DNA of 64,000 bases from Butyrivibrio sp. MC2013 (GCF_000424585.1 NZ_KE384211.1:268348-332347), one strand, 5' to 3'; shown: positions 8,980 through 17,257, numbered from the stretch's first letter. Notes: generated by a model not told the origin, from the sequence alone. Made by a program: numbers and translations.

Positions 8980-9081
8980 TAATTAACGCGGAATCTTCCG
9001 CTATACTCCTCTACAGGAGTAAATACGGCGGCAGGTTATGACTCCTGCTTTACAATCGCACTAGGGCTACGCCGCAATTTT

Positions 9082-9588
9082 TTATAAAATAGTTACCATT
9101 GAATCAATTGGATTTCTTTTTTTATCGCTAGATACACCTTTGAAATCGCTAGCGCGAAATCCCAAATCCAGGAAACAAATAGGATAGATGTTTTCTGGCA
9201 AATCAAAAACATTCTGTGTTTTAAGAACGTCATTCACTCCAGCCCAACATGTATCCAATCCTATATCTGTTGCTGCCAGCATCATATGTGTTGCTGCAAT
9301 AACACCATCTGTCAAATAGCTATTTCCACCCTGAAAATTACTTGCAGCATTTTTATCGGAACATACTAGAATTACCATCGGTGCTCCATAACGGCATGGA
9401 TGAACACTGTCCATCTTCTGAAGAGCTTCTCCACTTTTTAGTATATACACTCGTTGTGGTTGTTTATTAAAAGCTGTTGGTGCTAAGCGCCCTGCTTCTA
9501 GAATATATTTCACTTGATCTTCTGTTGGCTTTGTATCGCTATACTTACGAACAGACTCTCTCTTCTGAATAACTTTATTAAATTCCAT
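9082..9588 (-). CDS. Nitroreductase family protein (ICE cargo)
   Basis: A 168-residue FMN-dependent nitroreductase-like flavoprotein. It starts MEFNKVIQKRESVRKYSDTK, where RxSVRxY is the family FMN-binding start, and carries RLAPTAFNKQPQRVYI and the later GVIAATHMMLAATDIGLDTCW helix. It is at the short end of the family (170-200 residues) but looks complete. Clear AAAGGAG site and its own promoter at 9739-9768. It stands between virD4 and Maff2, a place with no such gene in standard elements, so it is probably acquired cargo. Substrate is unknown; reduction of nitro compounds or quinones is possible. Confidence 0.85.
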   Translation of the reverse strand: MEFNKVIQKRESVRKYSDTKPTEDQVKYILEAGRLAPTAFNKQPQRVYILKSGEALQKMDSVHPCRYGAPMVILVCSDKNAASNFQGGNSYLTDGVIAATHMMLAATDIGLDTCWAGVNDVLKTQNVFDLPENIYPICFLDLGFRASDFKGVSSDKKRNPIDSMVTIL

Positions 9589-9639
9589 ATCTATAATCTC
9601 CTTTGCTACATTGATTCTGTTATTTAAAAGATATGGTAG

Positions 9640-9693
9640 TTACTCAAAAAATCCAAAACTCCACAGTAACATAGCAAATTTCATGAATCTCAT
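9640..9693 (-). CDS. Possible leader peptide upstream of nitroreductase
   Basis: A 14- to 17-codon ORF (MRFMKFAMLLWSFGFFE) with GGAGG at 9695-9699, ten bases ahead of the second ATG at 9684. It lies between the promoter at 9739-9768 and the nitroreductase start. An inverted repeat GTTACT/AGTAAC overlaps its end. It could be a regulatory leader or chance. Confidence 0.3.
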   Translation of the reverse strand: MRFMKFAMLLWSFGFFE

Positions 9694-9738
9694 TCCTCCA
9701 GCGAATATATTAAATATAAGTTAAATAACTCATCCTCA

Positions 9739-9768
9739 ATTATACGGGATGAATTTTAAAAATGTCAG
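9739..9768 (-). promoter_or_regulatory. Predicted promoter of the nitroreductase gene
   Basis: On the minus strand CTGACA (-35, 9763-9768) and TATAAT (-10, 9739-9744) are separated by 18 bases. An inverted repeat with arms CATCC/GGATG surrounds the -10 box and may be an operator. Confidence 0.55.
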
Positions 9769-9799
9769 TGAAAAATTTCTTCTCTTATACTCCATTAGC

Positions 9800-11039
9800 C
9801 TAGGCATCGTTAAATACTTCGTATTCATCATTTGGATGTAGGACAAGCTTTCTGTTAAGATATTTCTCAATGTCAAACCAGTTCTTCTTGTCATAATCTG
9901 CAGTCAGCGGATAGTTTGGATGCTTTGTCAGGTCATACTTATCTGAAAGAAAAGGTCTCACACCTCTCACCTGCACGATACATTTACTGCCATCCATAAC
10001 TGCAAGCTCATCCATGCTCATCAGCTCTTTGCCAAGCTTCTGGTAATTCATATTGTAAGACTCCTGAGAGCCCTTGGTATTTCCTGTGGTGTACATATCA
10101 ATGGTTTCCTTGCCGAGAATCTCTGTGAGATCCTTTAGCGTTGTCTTTTCAGTTCCACCAAGGAAGATCTGTGAATCCATGTTACCGATAATGGTATCAG
10201 CATTATCTTTGTAGATCGCCTTAAGCTGTGACTTTGCCTGAAGCACTAGGCAGGCACTAATCTCACGGGATCGGATGGTTGCAACCAGCTTCTCCAGGTT
10301 AGGGATCTGTCCGATATTGGCGCACTCATCTACAAGGCACCTTACATGGACCGGAAGCCTTCCGCCGTAAACATCATCAGCCTTCTCACAAAGGAGATTA
10401 AACAGCTGTGTATACACCATAGATATCAGGAAATTAAAAGTGGCGTCTGTATCTGACATAATCAAAAACAACGCCGTCTTCTTATCACCTATCGTATCCA
10501 GTTGTAATTCATCATAAGCTGTAATCTCTCGAAGCTCCTTGATATCGAATGGAGCCAGTCTGGCACCACAGCTTACAAGGATTGACTTAGCTGTCTTTCC
10601 AGCTGCCAATTTGTATTTCTTATATTGGCGAACTGCAAAATGATTTGGATCTTTTTCTTCCAGCTCTTCAAAGAGCATATCGACTGCGTTTTTGAACTCC
10701 TCATCATCTTCTCTGACCTCCATTGCGTTGATCATTTCAAGAAGTGTTGTGAAGTTCTGTTCCTCTATCGGAGCCTCATAATGGATGTATCCTATAAGCG
10801 CTGAATACAGCAATTTCTCGGCTTTTTCCCAGAACTCATCTCCGCCTTTTCCTTCACCTTTAGTGTTGGCTATCAACGTAGTTACAAGCTTTAGGATGTC
10901 CTTCTCACTATGAATATACGCGAAAGGATTGTAATGCATACTCTTGTTAAAGTTAATGGTATTGAAGATTTTAATTCGATACCCCTTCTTCAAAAGTGCA
11001 TTGCCACATTCAAGAACCACGCTTCCCTTTGGATGAGTT
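9800..11039 (-). pseudogene. VirD4 coupling protein, C-terminal part (gene split by IME)
   Basis: The C-terminal about 410 residues of a VirD4/TraG coupling ATPase, which feeds the relaxase-DNA complex into the channel. The reading frame enters from inside the IME and at the junction reads HPKGSVVLECGNALLKKGYR. It carries a Walker B-like segment (VRCLVDECANIGQIPNL) and the later LQAKSQLKAIYKDNADTIIG motif. The missing N-terminal part with Walker A is at 19352-19918. Joining the two at the shared PKG codons restores an uninterrupted protein of about 600 residues, the usual length. No further damage is visible, so the gene is interrupted, not decayed. Confidence 0.9.
11025..11039. other. IME attachment site, left end
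   Basis: The 15 bases here match 19374-19388 with two differences (consensus CCNTTTGGATNAGTT on the plus strand). Each copy lies in the same codons (D/H-P-K) of the split virD4. Both contain GA within GGAT, which would fit the GA crossover dinucleotide known for TnpX-type recombinases. Confidence 0.8.
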
Positions 11040-11073
11040 TTGTCAAGACCAAAATGGTGTCATTTGCATAAAA

Positions 11074-11241
11074 TCACGCAGGCTTACTATCCTCGGAAGC
11101 TCCCTCTTTTACCACTCTGAGAGCCTTTTCCTGCATACTCATGCCTTCCTCCTTGAAGTTCATTACGACTTCATACTGTGTCTTGCCAATGGTGGTCTCA
11201 AAAGTTCCTCCGGCATTGTATTTCTGTTCGGTATTCTCCAT
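11074..11241 (-). CDS. tnpW: Transposon-encoded protein TnpW
   Basis: A 55-residue protein starting MENTEQKYNAGGTFETTIGK. The phrase FETTIGKTQYEVVMNFKEEG is typical of TnpW-like proteins of Tn4451-type elements. The start is set by GAGAGGAGG placed 4-5 bases before the ATG at 11241. It is the last gene before the left end of the IME. Its molecular role is unknown in the family. Confidence 0.8.
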   Translation of the reverse strand: MENTEQKYNAGGTFETTIGKTQYEVVMNFKEEGMSMQEKALRVVKEGASEDSKPA

Positions 11242-11260
11242 AATCCTCCTCTCCAAAAAT

Positions 11261-11295
11261 AAAGGCACGATCATCTATATGATAACCATGCCTTT
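11261..11295 (-). terminator. Terminator after the relaxase gene
   Basis: Stem AAAGGCA/TGCCTTT with an inner ATCAT/ATGAT helix; on the minus strand it ends in TGCCTTTATTTTTGG. It lies 23 bases after the relaxase stop and ahead of TnpW. Confidence 0.65.
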
Positions 11296-11318
11296 TCTTC
11301 TCATTATTGTTTTGATTT

Positions 11319-12944
11319 TTACAGTGACCGATCATTATTTCTGCTGAGATTCTTCGTCCTCTCATTGCGCTCGTTCTGAAGCATTTGCTCAAGATACCGC
11401 TTGTTGTAGCTGAGTACTTCCATCTTAGCAAGGTTAATGATTGCATCAGACATCGGCTTTTCTGTCTGCCGATACTTTTCCTGCAAGCCTTCAAGCTCCG
11501 CTCTCCATGCTTTCGGCTTAATCTTCTTGTCCGGCTCCTCAATCATATCCTTCATCACGTTCTTATACATTTTGAAACTATTAAGCTGTGACTGATGCTG
11601 TTTCTTATATTCCTCTGCCTGACTCTTCTTGAAGAATCCAAGTGGCTTTCCGTTCTTTTCCTCGGCTTTTTTCAGTTTCCAATACTCAGCATTGATCTTG
11701 TGATATGGCTCATAGGTTTCATCATGAAAATCGAGTAGCTTTTGAAGATAAGCCATACGATCAGTCATAACGCTTCTGTTCTTTTCCATCGTTTCATAAT
11801 TTGCTTTCACTTCTTTCCTGTCAGCCTGCATTGCATCAAAGGTAGTCCAACCTTTGCTCTGCACATATGCTTCCATTTTTGCCTTGTCCTGCAAAGATGC
11901 ACGATCAGAAACGGCACCGATAAACTTACCCTTCATGACGGGAAGTGTCAGACGGTTATTGTTACGCTCCGCCATCTTTCGGATCATATCAACGATCTCA
12001 CTCTTGAATGTCTTAATAACAGTGACCGGAATAGCCACAACTTCCGCAAGTTCTTCCTTGGCTTTTTCATATGCCGCACGGGCAGCATTTATGATTGCAT
12101 TTCTCGCTATGATGTCCCGATTGATATCGCCTCGGATAGTCTTAATTCCGGCACGCTCCATGGCACTTGCTTTTTCCCCAAGATGGATCTGGGGTATGAT
12201 ATCAAGTCCCTGCTCCTTGAATGAACGATGCTCCCAATGATCCTCTGTCATTCCAAGCTCTGCATTGGCAGAATTGATAGCATCCGTCAGTTCCTTTCTC
12301 CACAACTTTCCATACTTCTTATCGTCCCAATCGTTGGTCTTGATCGTGGTACACTTCCATAGCTTTCGGTTACGCTTATCAACCTTCTGTTGTCCGGTCT
12401 TTTCATCAATAACAGGAATACGCTCTCCGTTCTCATCGGTGAGATAAACCTTCTTCTGTTTTGGCATCCAATGTCCCTGTTCGTCAATGCTCCGCATGGT
12501 GAGCATAATATGAGCGTGAAGATTGCGCTGACCTTTATCATTTTCAGAATCATGGATGGCAAACTGCACGCACATACCTTTTGAAACGAACAACCTCTTA
12601 CATAGCTCCCTCAAAAACATGATTGCAAACTTATATGTCCAATTATTCGGAAGTTCAATTCGCCAAGTTCTTGCAAGCTGCGCATCATCTTTCTTCTCGA
12701 ACATCTCGACAGAGTTCCATAAGTTTTTCGGATCCTTAAATTCCTCGGGTGCATTCTCCGGTAGCAATACTTCATTATGCACCAAGTCCTCGGCATACTT
12801 CGGATAATATGTTTTGCCGTCATACTCGGAATACATGATCTCTCGGCTGATATAACCGGACTGCTCAACGGCAGAGTGACCTCCGGTACACTTCGCCGTC
12901 CTGCCGCATATCTTCATGCGGGTACTTATGTTTTTAACAGCCAT
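11319..12944 (-). CDS. MobA/MobL (MobQ) family relaxase
   Basis: A 541-residue relaxase that nicks oriT and leads the DNA strand into the recipient. The N-terminal domain contains the C-G-G-H-S-A-V start region (residues 16-26), an LARTWRIELPNNWTYKFAI segment and the metal-binding histidines in FAIHDSENDKGQRNLHAHIM (about residues 129-148). The C-terminal half is a long charged helical region, likely for DNA or coupling-protein contacts. It corresponds to TnpZ of Tn4451 by position, but the sequence type is MobA/MobL. The palindrome-rich stretch directly upstream is the likely oriT. Confidence 0.9.
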   Translation of the reverse strand: MAVKNISTRMKICGRTAKCTGGHSAVEQSGYISREIMYSEYDGKTYYPKYAEDLVHNEVLLPENAPEEFKDPKNLWNSVEMFEKKDDAQLARTWRIELPNNWTYKFAIMFLRELCKRLFVSKGMCVQFAIHDSENDKGQRNLHAHIMLTMRSIDEQGHWMPKQKKVYLTDENGERIPVIDEKTGQQKVDKRNRKLWKCTTIKTNDWDDKKYGKLWRKELTDAINSANAELGMTEDHWEHRSFKEQGLDIIPQIHLGEKASAMERAGIKTIRGDINRDIIARNAIINAARAAYEKAKEELAEVVAIPVTVIKTFKSEIVDMIRKMAERNNNRLTLPVMKGKFIGAVSDRASLQDKAKMEAYVQSKGWTTFDAMQADRKEVKANYETMEKNRSVMTDRMAYLQKLLDFHDETYEPYHKINAEYWKLKKAEEKNGKPLGFFKKSQAEEYKKQHQSQLNSFKMYKNVMKDMIEEPDKKIKPKAWRAELEGLQEKYRQTEKPMSDAIINLAKMEVLSYNKRYLEQMLQNERNERTKNLSRNNDRSL

Positions 12945-13246
12945 GCCGACACCTCGCTTTCCTACACCTTGACGGGTTGCGATAGTGACAGGATGGCAGG
13001 GCAGACTTTGTGGATGGTGAAGCTCTGCTTTTTAGAGCTTCATCAGACGCAAAGTATACAATAGGGTAGGTGTGCCTCGCACACCGGAGGGGAAGTGTAG
13101 CTTCCCCTCTTGGCTGCCCGTGGCAGACAACAGCTGTCCGCAGGACGCCTCCGGCAGGACGCGCAGTACCACCTCTGGTGGTATATCTGTGCGCACCGAG
13201 AAAATCTCGGTGAAAGACCTGTGCGGGAATCCCCCTCGGCACCGAC
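12945..13246. other. Presumed oriT of the IME: dense inverted repeats
   Basis: This 302-bp non-coding gap upstream of the relaxase holds at least five perfect inverted repeats: GAAGCTCT/AGAGCTTC (13019-13041), GGTGTG/CACACC (13069-13085), GGGGAAG/CTTCCCC (13089-13107), ACCACC/GGTGGT (13168-13182), and CACCGAGA/TCTCGGTG (13194-13212). Between the first two lies CGCAAAGTATACAATAGGG, a candidate nick region. It is much more GC-rich than the surrounding ICE. Open frames across it have no ribosome binding sites or family likeness. Confidence 0.65.
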
Positions 13247-13603
13247 CTACTCTTCATCATCAGAATCATCACTTTCGGCTTCATCATCTGCCACCTCCTC
13301 TTCATCGTTTTCTGCATCGGGATCCGGTCTTTCCTTGATAACGGTGTTGATCATGTTTTTCACATCCTTAAGACTGAACGCACAAGATATGATCCGGTTC
13401 ATTTCAAGCTCGTTGAAGTCGAATACATTAAGCCCTTCGGGGAAGTATTTCTGCACACAACCGCCCATCATATACTTGTGTCGATCCTGAACTTTTCGCT
13501 CCTGCTTTTTCTGCTCACGGACTGCCTTTCTGTACTCCGCTTGTGCCTGCTTCACTTTCCGTGCCGCACGATCAACCTTTGTCTTTTTTTTCTGTTCTTC
13601 CAT
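13247..13603 (-). CDS. DUF3847-like mobilization accessory protein
   Basis: A 118-residue protein: a Lys/Arg/Gln-rich coiled coil (about 1-45), a central segment HKYMMGGCVQKYFPEGLNVF, and a strongly acidic tail. This layout and its place just upstream of oriT and a MobA/MobL relaxase fit DUF3847-type accessory proteins, which may act with the relaxase like MobC. The family call rests on layout and position more than on detailed motifs. Good GGAG site before the ATG. Confidence 0.6.
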   Translation of the reverse strand: MEEQKKKTKVDRAARKVKQAQAEYRKAVREQKKQERKVQDRHKYMMGGCVQKYFPEGLNVFDFNELEMNRIISCAFSLKDVKNMINTVIKERPDPDAENDEEEVADDEAESDDSDDEE

Positions 13604-13731
13604 TTTGAAAATCTCCTTTCTTTGTGTGCCGTTTCCGGCGATTTACTGATAAAAAAAGACGATATCGATGAAATAAAATAATCATTCGTTACCGTCAGAT
13701 GAACAAGTTTAAATATGCATGAATACTACTC

Positions 13732-13759
13732 TTGACAATCATCCGAAAATATATATAAT
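13732..13759 (+). promoter_or_regulatory. Strong promoter of the methyltransferase gene
   Basis: Perfect TTGACA (13732-13737) and TATAAT (13754-13759) with 16 bases between, 32 bases ahead of the ATG. The methyltransferase therefore has its own consensus promoter independent of the C-protein operon. Confidence 0.85.
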
Positions 13760-13791
13760 GTTACTTATAATCTACATTAGAGGTGTCAAGA

Positions 13792-14694
13792 ATGGATGAG
13801 AATGTAATATACAAAATGGACTGCATTTCGGGCATGAAAGATAAGCTCGAAGATGAGTCCATTGATTTAATCATAGCCGATCCCCCATATTTCAAGGTTA
13901 TTGGTGAAAAATGGGATTACAAATGGAGAACCGAAGAAGACTATATTGAGTGGTCAAAACAGTGGTTTAGCGAAGCCTCCCGTGTCCTCCGAAAAGGAGG
14001 ATCCTTTTATCTTTTTGGGTATTTTAGAATGCTTAGTCGCTTGCTTCCTATTCTTGAAGAATGCGGATTGGAATTGCGGCAGCAACTTATCCTCAACAAA
14101 GGTATGCAAGCAGTATCCGGACGTGCTACGAAGAACTATAAGATGTTCCCCAATGTTACCGAAAGCATCCTTTTTCTTTACAAAGACAGTAAACCTTTTG
14201 TTAAGCAATTCCTAAAACAGCGTCAAAAAGAATTAGGTCTTACTGCTAAAGAGATTAACGAAGCTCTTGGCGTAAAATCCAATGGTGGGGGTATGTGGAG
14301 TATTTATACCGGTAAAAATGTTTGTAAACAATTACCCACCGAAGAATTATGGCACAAGCTTGAAAAAATACTTGATTTTAATATCCCGTATGATAAACTC
14401 TCACAAACTTATAACGCACAACTCGGAATAACTGACGTATGGGATGATATAAACTTCTATGGAGAAAAAGCGCGATTTCATCCTACTCAGAAACCACTGA
14501 AGTTGATTGAGCGATTAGTTTTGGCAAGCAGTAACGAAGGTGATCTGATTCTTGATCCCTTCATGGGAAGTGGAACAACTGCTGAAGCTGCTCTTAACCA
14601 TAATCGTAAATACTTAGGATTTGAAATAGACGATGAATACTATAGCAAATCTCTTGAAAGATTACAGTATATGCAAACATCCCTCCCGATTTGA
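13792..14694 (+). CDS. Type II DNA methyltransferase, beta class (DPPY)
   Basis: A 300-residue site-specific amino-methyltransferase protecting the IME and host from the adjacent restriction enzyme. Motif IV DPPYF is near residue 30, and the SAM-binding motif DPFMGSGTTAEAA near residue 262, so the order IV ... I defines the beta class (N6-adenine or N4-cytosine). The target-recognition region between them includes GGGMWSIYTGKN. ATG at 13792 is preferred because AGAGGT is 7 bases upstream; a GTG at 13783 overlaps that site. The only gene of the IME on the plus strand, convergent with the endonuclease gene, with a shared terminator. Confidence 0.9.
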   Translation: MDENVIYKMDCISGMKDKLEDESIDLIIADPPYFKVIGEKWDYKWRTEEDYIEWSKQWFSEASRVLRKGGSFYLFGYFRMLSRLLPILEECGLELRQQLILNKGMQAVSGRATKNYKMFPNVTESILFLYKDSKPFVKQFLKQRQKELGLTAKEINEALGVKSNGGGMWSIYTGKNVCKQLPTEELWHKLEKILDFNIPYDKLSQTYNAQLGITDVWDDINFYGEKARFHPTQKPLKLIERLVLASSNEGDLILDPFMGSGTTAEAALNHNRKYLGFEIDDEYYSKSLERLQYMQTSLPI

Positions 14695-14713
14695 TTCGGG
14701 CGGGATGTTTTTT
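14678..14713 (+). terminator. Terminator between convergent R and M genes
   Basis: CATCCC-TCCCGA / TTCGGG-GGGATG stem followed by TTTTTT on the plus strand. It overlaps the methyltransferase stop codon and ends 2 bases before the endonuclease stop. Confidence 0.85.
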
Positions 14714-14715
14714 CA

Positions 14716-15696
14716 TTACTTAATATCAGATATTTTCTTGAAGTATGTAAACAGATGCTCTGGTATCTTATCCTTCTGTATTTCGATATATGGATAGTAG
14801 ATTGCATCCGCTAACATATCGCACAATTCTTTATTTCCGATTTTCTTTTCTCTTCTAAGATTTTCAAGCCTTTCAAGCAATTCTTTCTTGCTTCCTGAAA
14901 CCGATGCACTCGGAGATATTTTTTTTATGACCGATGATATATTCTCAGGTGTTAATGTAGTTGCTGAAGAATACGACGGCATTGGTTTAAGTTCATCAAT
15001 ATATCCGTTTTTCAATGTCGGAAATATCTTCGTTTCAATTTTTCCATCACTATATATTACCGATCTGTAAATGAGCTTGGGATTTGTGATTTCAAACTTT
15101 AAATTGTAGGGCCACATATTAAACGGTGCCTTAGATTTTGATTTTGCTCGGATATTGAAATAGTAGTCAATCATGCAATACATAAACCCTTTGCATTTCG
15201 GATCCACTTCCCATATCGAAGCTATGATATTGTCATTATCATAATCCTTAATATCTTCAAACTCGAATAAAACAAAGTAATAACTTTTAGGATCAGATAT
15301 CTCAGAAAACTCTTGATCATGCTGAATTCCTATCAACCACTTTGAATCATCTTTTCTAATAATATTTTTTGATCCGCAACTTGAACACTCTTTTTCCAAA
15401 CTTGATACGACAGCACCACAATCCCCACATGCTCCAAGCTGATCAACACGATAACATGTCTTGATTTCGCCGTAATCACCGTTATCCATAACCAAGTCAT
15501 ATCCCCGGGCTCCCGATTTGCCCCCTGGATAACCTGTAACAACACTTACCAAATGCTGACCAATGTATCCCATTCTTGCCTGCGGTGTCTGACAAGTAAT
15601 CTTAGACCATGCATTTACTTCATTTCTTAAGTTGATGTACAAGTCCTTTATCAACTGTTCTGATGCTTCAATTGTCCCTAATACATATTTGCTCAT
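14716..15696 (-). CDS. Type II restriction endonuclease (possibly MamI-like)
   Basis: A 326-residue protein, the partner of the methyltransferase. A PD-(D/E)XK-like core is seen as ARGYDLVMDNGDYGEIKT (about residues 63-80), with Asp and the E-x-K pair in place. It is followed by a four-cysteine zinc knuckle (CGDCGAV... CSSCGS, about residues 90-113) and near the C-terminus a SAP-like helix pair (SGSKKELLERLENLRREKK). The layout reminds me of the MamI family, but I cannot confirm specificity. It starts 4 bases after the C-protein stop with GAGGTG as binding site, so C and R form one operon. Confidence 0.78.
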   Translation of the reverse strand: MSKYVLGTIEASEQLIKDLYINLRNEVNAWSKITCQTPQARMGYIGQHLVSVVTGYPGGKSGARGYDLVMDNGDYGEIKTCYRVDQLGACGDCGAVVSSLEKECSSCGSKNIIRKDDSKWLIGIQHDQEFSEISDPKSYYFVLFEFEDIKDYDNDNIIASIWEVDPKCKGFMYCMIDYYFNIRAKSKSKAPFNMWPYNLKFEITNPKLIYRSVIYSDGKIETKIFPTLKNGYIDELKPMPSYSSATTLTPENISSVIKKISPSASVSGSKKELLERLENLRREKKIGNKELCDMLADAIYYPYIEIQKDKIPEHLFTYFKKISDIK

Positions 15697-15700
15697 CGTC

Positions 15701-15916
15701 TTATTTCACCTCGTAATCCTCGAACAATTCCGACAGTGTACATCCTAACGACTGCGTTATCTTATCAAGGTTTTTTATAGATATATTTCTGTGCCCTGCT
15801 TCTACGCTTGCAATATATGTGCGATCAAGACCAGACTTAAACGCCAACTCTTCCTGCGTAAGCGAAGCGTTTTTACGAAGTTCTCTTATCTTTTCTCCCA
15901 CGTATTTTTCGATCAT
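15701..15916 (-). CDS. C protein: Xre-type controller of the R-M system
   Basis: A 71-residue single helix-turn-helix protein (MIEKYVGEKIRELRKNASLT; HTH about residues 16-38 with LAFKSGLDRTYIASVEAGHR). This fits the controller proteins of type II R-M systems in size, sequence type and position ahead of the endonuclease gene. ATG at 15916 is chosen because GGAGG lies 8 bases upstream; a longer reading would run through the operator. A tandem C-box is found 42-67 bases upstream. Expected action: low C activates its own operon, then delays endonuclease expression until methylation is done. Confidence 0.85.
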   Translation of the reverse strand: MIEKYVGEKIRELRKNASLTQEELAFKSGLDRTYIASVEAGHRNISIKNLDKITQSLGCTLSELFEDYEVK

Positions 15917-15957
15917 ACTACAAGCCTCCAAACTATGATAAACTATATTTGTTTGTA

Positions 15958-15983
15958 GACTATAAGTCAATCGACTATAAGTC
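15958..15983. promoter_or_regulatory. Tandem C-box operator of the R-M system
   Basis: Two identical copies of GACTATAAGTC (15958-15968 and 15973-15983) separated by 4 bases; on the minus strand they read GACTTATAGTC. This is the classical C-box form GACT-N3-AGTC arranged in tandem, as known from PvuII-type controllers. It lies upstream of the C gene and overlaps the first codons of no gene except the end of the 90-aa gene. Confidence 0.88.
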
Positions 15984-16254
15984 ACGTTCCATTGATTTTA
16001 CGCATTCTTTGCCTCATTTTCTTGCGTGTATCATTGCTTATCTTTCTCGGCTTACGATAACTAACGGCAGATTTAGGCATTTCATACGTCTTGTCGATGT
16101 CTGTTTCGCCTATGCACTTATATATGTCGGGAAACTCGATAACTAACGCATCAATTTTTCTCATAATGGCAGGATCACGGGTGTAAAGGGTGGCGGTCTG
16201 ATCTCCGGCATTGAAGTTGATGATTGTTTCCTGCTCATATCGGGTTAGCCTCAT
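15982..16254 (-). CDS. Hypothetical 90-aa protein of the IME
   Basis: Starts MRLTRYEQETIINFNAGDQT and continues with VYTRD-like TLYTRDPAIMRKIDAL and a basic C-terminus (SYRKPRKISNDTRKKMRQRM). This layout is common in small proteins of clostridial mobile elements, but I do not know an assigned function. Start overlaps the previous stop by 4 bp (ATGA). Its last bases touch the C-box. Confidence 0.65.
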   Translation of the reverse strand: MRLTRYEQETIINFNAGDQTATLYTRDPAIMRKIDALVIEFPDIYKCIGETDIDKTYEMPKSAVSYRKPRKISNDTRKKMRQRMRKINGT

Positions 16255-16856
16255 AGCACGATCCCCTTTCCCTTTCTTCTCTCCACGACAAGGTTCTTGA
16301 CCTCTGCATTGTGTTTCTCCGCCTTTTCTCGTGCCACCTTAAAGCGGTTTTCCATGCTAAACTCTTTCTCATTTTCCATCTTCCGCTGTCTGACGGAATA
16401 AAGATCTGCATAGGACTTATCCGATATCCTCCCAAGCTTATCAATAACCGCCTGTGCGCTCTTCTTTGTGCCATCGTCCTTGAACCTTTCAAGCAGGATA
16501 TCAAGCTTGCCTCTCGTGGTATTCCGGTCAAGGTCTCCATAGCGTTCAATTACCCTCAGTTCTGCGGGGGTAAACAGTATCTCACTGCGTCCGCTGACAG
16601 ATACCCGAATAGCCTCGATCTGCTTAACGGCAACATTCATCACCTCGTAGTTGTCCCAAGATATGATTTTTCCGGTCTCGTCCGTCATGCGTGCCTGTAT
16701 GGCATTCTCTCCCTTGCGTTCAAGGACAAGCCAACAGTCGCTATCCGGTGAGGTGTAAACCCTGACATTGCTCTCACTGTACTTCTCGTTCGGGGAATAC
16801 TTCCCAAGTGCCATGTAATAATCAGCGATAATGTCCATTTGTTTGTCTTTCTGCAT
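16251..16856 (-). CDS. Hypothetical 201-aa protein of the IME
   Basis: Starts MQKDKQMDIIADYYMALGKY with AAAGGAG six bases upstream. A longer frame exists upstream but it is a low-complexity polypyrimidine/polypurine stretch without binding site, so the shorter start is preferred. Visible: a beta-rich middle (VRVYTSPDSDCWLVLERKGE), an ILFTPAELRVIERYG helix, and a charged coiled coil at the end. No family recognised. It is the first gene of an operon with the 90-aa gene. Confidence 0.65.
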   Translation of the reverse strand: MQKDKQMDIIADYYMALGKYSPNEKYSESNVRVYTSPDSDCWLVLERKGENAIQARMTDETGKIISWDNYEVMNVAVKQIEAIRVSVSGRSEILFTPAELRVIERYGDLDRNTTRGKLDILLERFKDDGTKKSAQAVIDKLGRISDKSYADLYSVRQRKMENEKEFSMENRFKVAREKAEKHNAEVKNLVVERRKGKGIVL

Positions 16857-17257
16857 AATTGCTCCTTTCTGCCATATATGGCTATAAAGATATTGATTGA
16901 CGGACAGACTGACTGACAGACTGACCGCATACTCAGCGTTCCCCGCAGGGGGACGGAAGGAAAGAAGGATAGGATGGGATAGGATAAGAGAAAAATAATA
17001 GGGGTATATCTTTCTTTTATCTTTTCTTTGGTTCTTTCTTTTCGCTTTTCTTTCTAAGGGGGAAGAAGAGAGGGAAAAGGGAAGGACAGGAAAGGAAGAA
17101 AGGGAACAATCCGCATACTCAAAAGGCACCCTCTGGGATCTGTATCTCTGCTGATCTCTTTGGATGCCTTTTTTCTTTCAATTCATACGATAGTTATCGG
17201 ATGAAAAGAAACTGCATTATGCTCTTTGGATATTTCCCTACCTGCCCTATTGTAAGG
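16857..17257. other. Non-coding gap with purine/pyrimidine tract
   Basis: About 400 bp without a convincing gene. It holds tandem GACTGACAGACTGAC-type repeats (16900-16925), a long stretch (16945-17105) in which the plus strand is nearly all purine or pyrimidine in blocks, and a terminator at 17121-17174. The promoter of the 201-aa gene must lie here. Confidence 0.6.
17121..17174 (+). terminator. Bidirectional-looking terminator
   Basis: AAAAGGCA (17121-17128) pairs with TGCCTTTT (17165-17172) around a 36-base loop that can itself fold. T-runs follow on both strands. It would end transcription of the recombinase gene, which stops at 17258 on the minus strand. Confidence 0.6.

Noticed and set aside
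13072..13490. Open frames across the palindromic region
   Set aside because: Low-complexity Ser/His-rich translations, no SD; the inverted repeats explain the region better as oriT.
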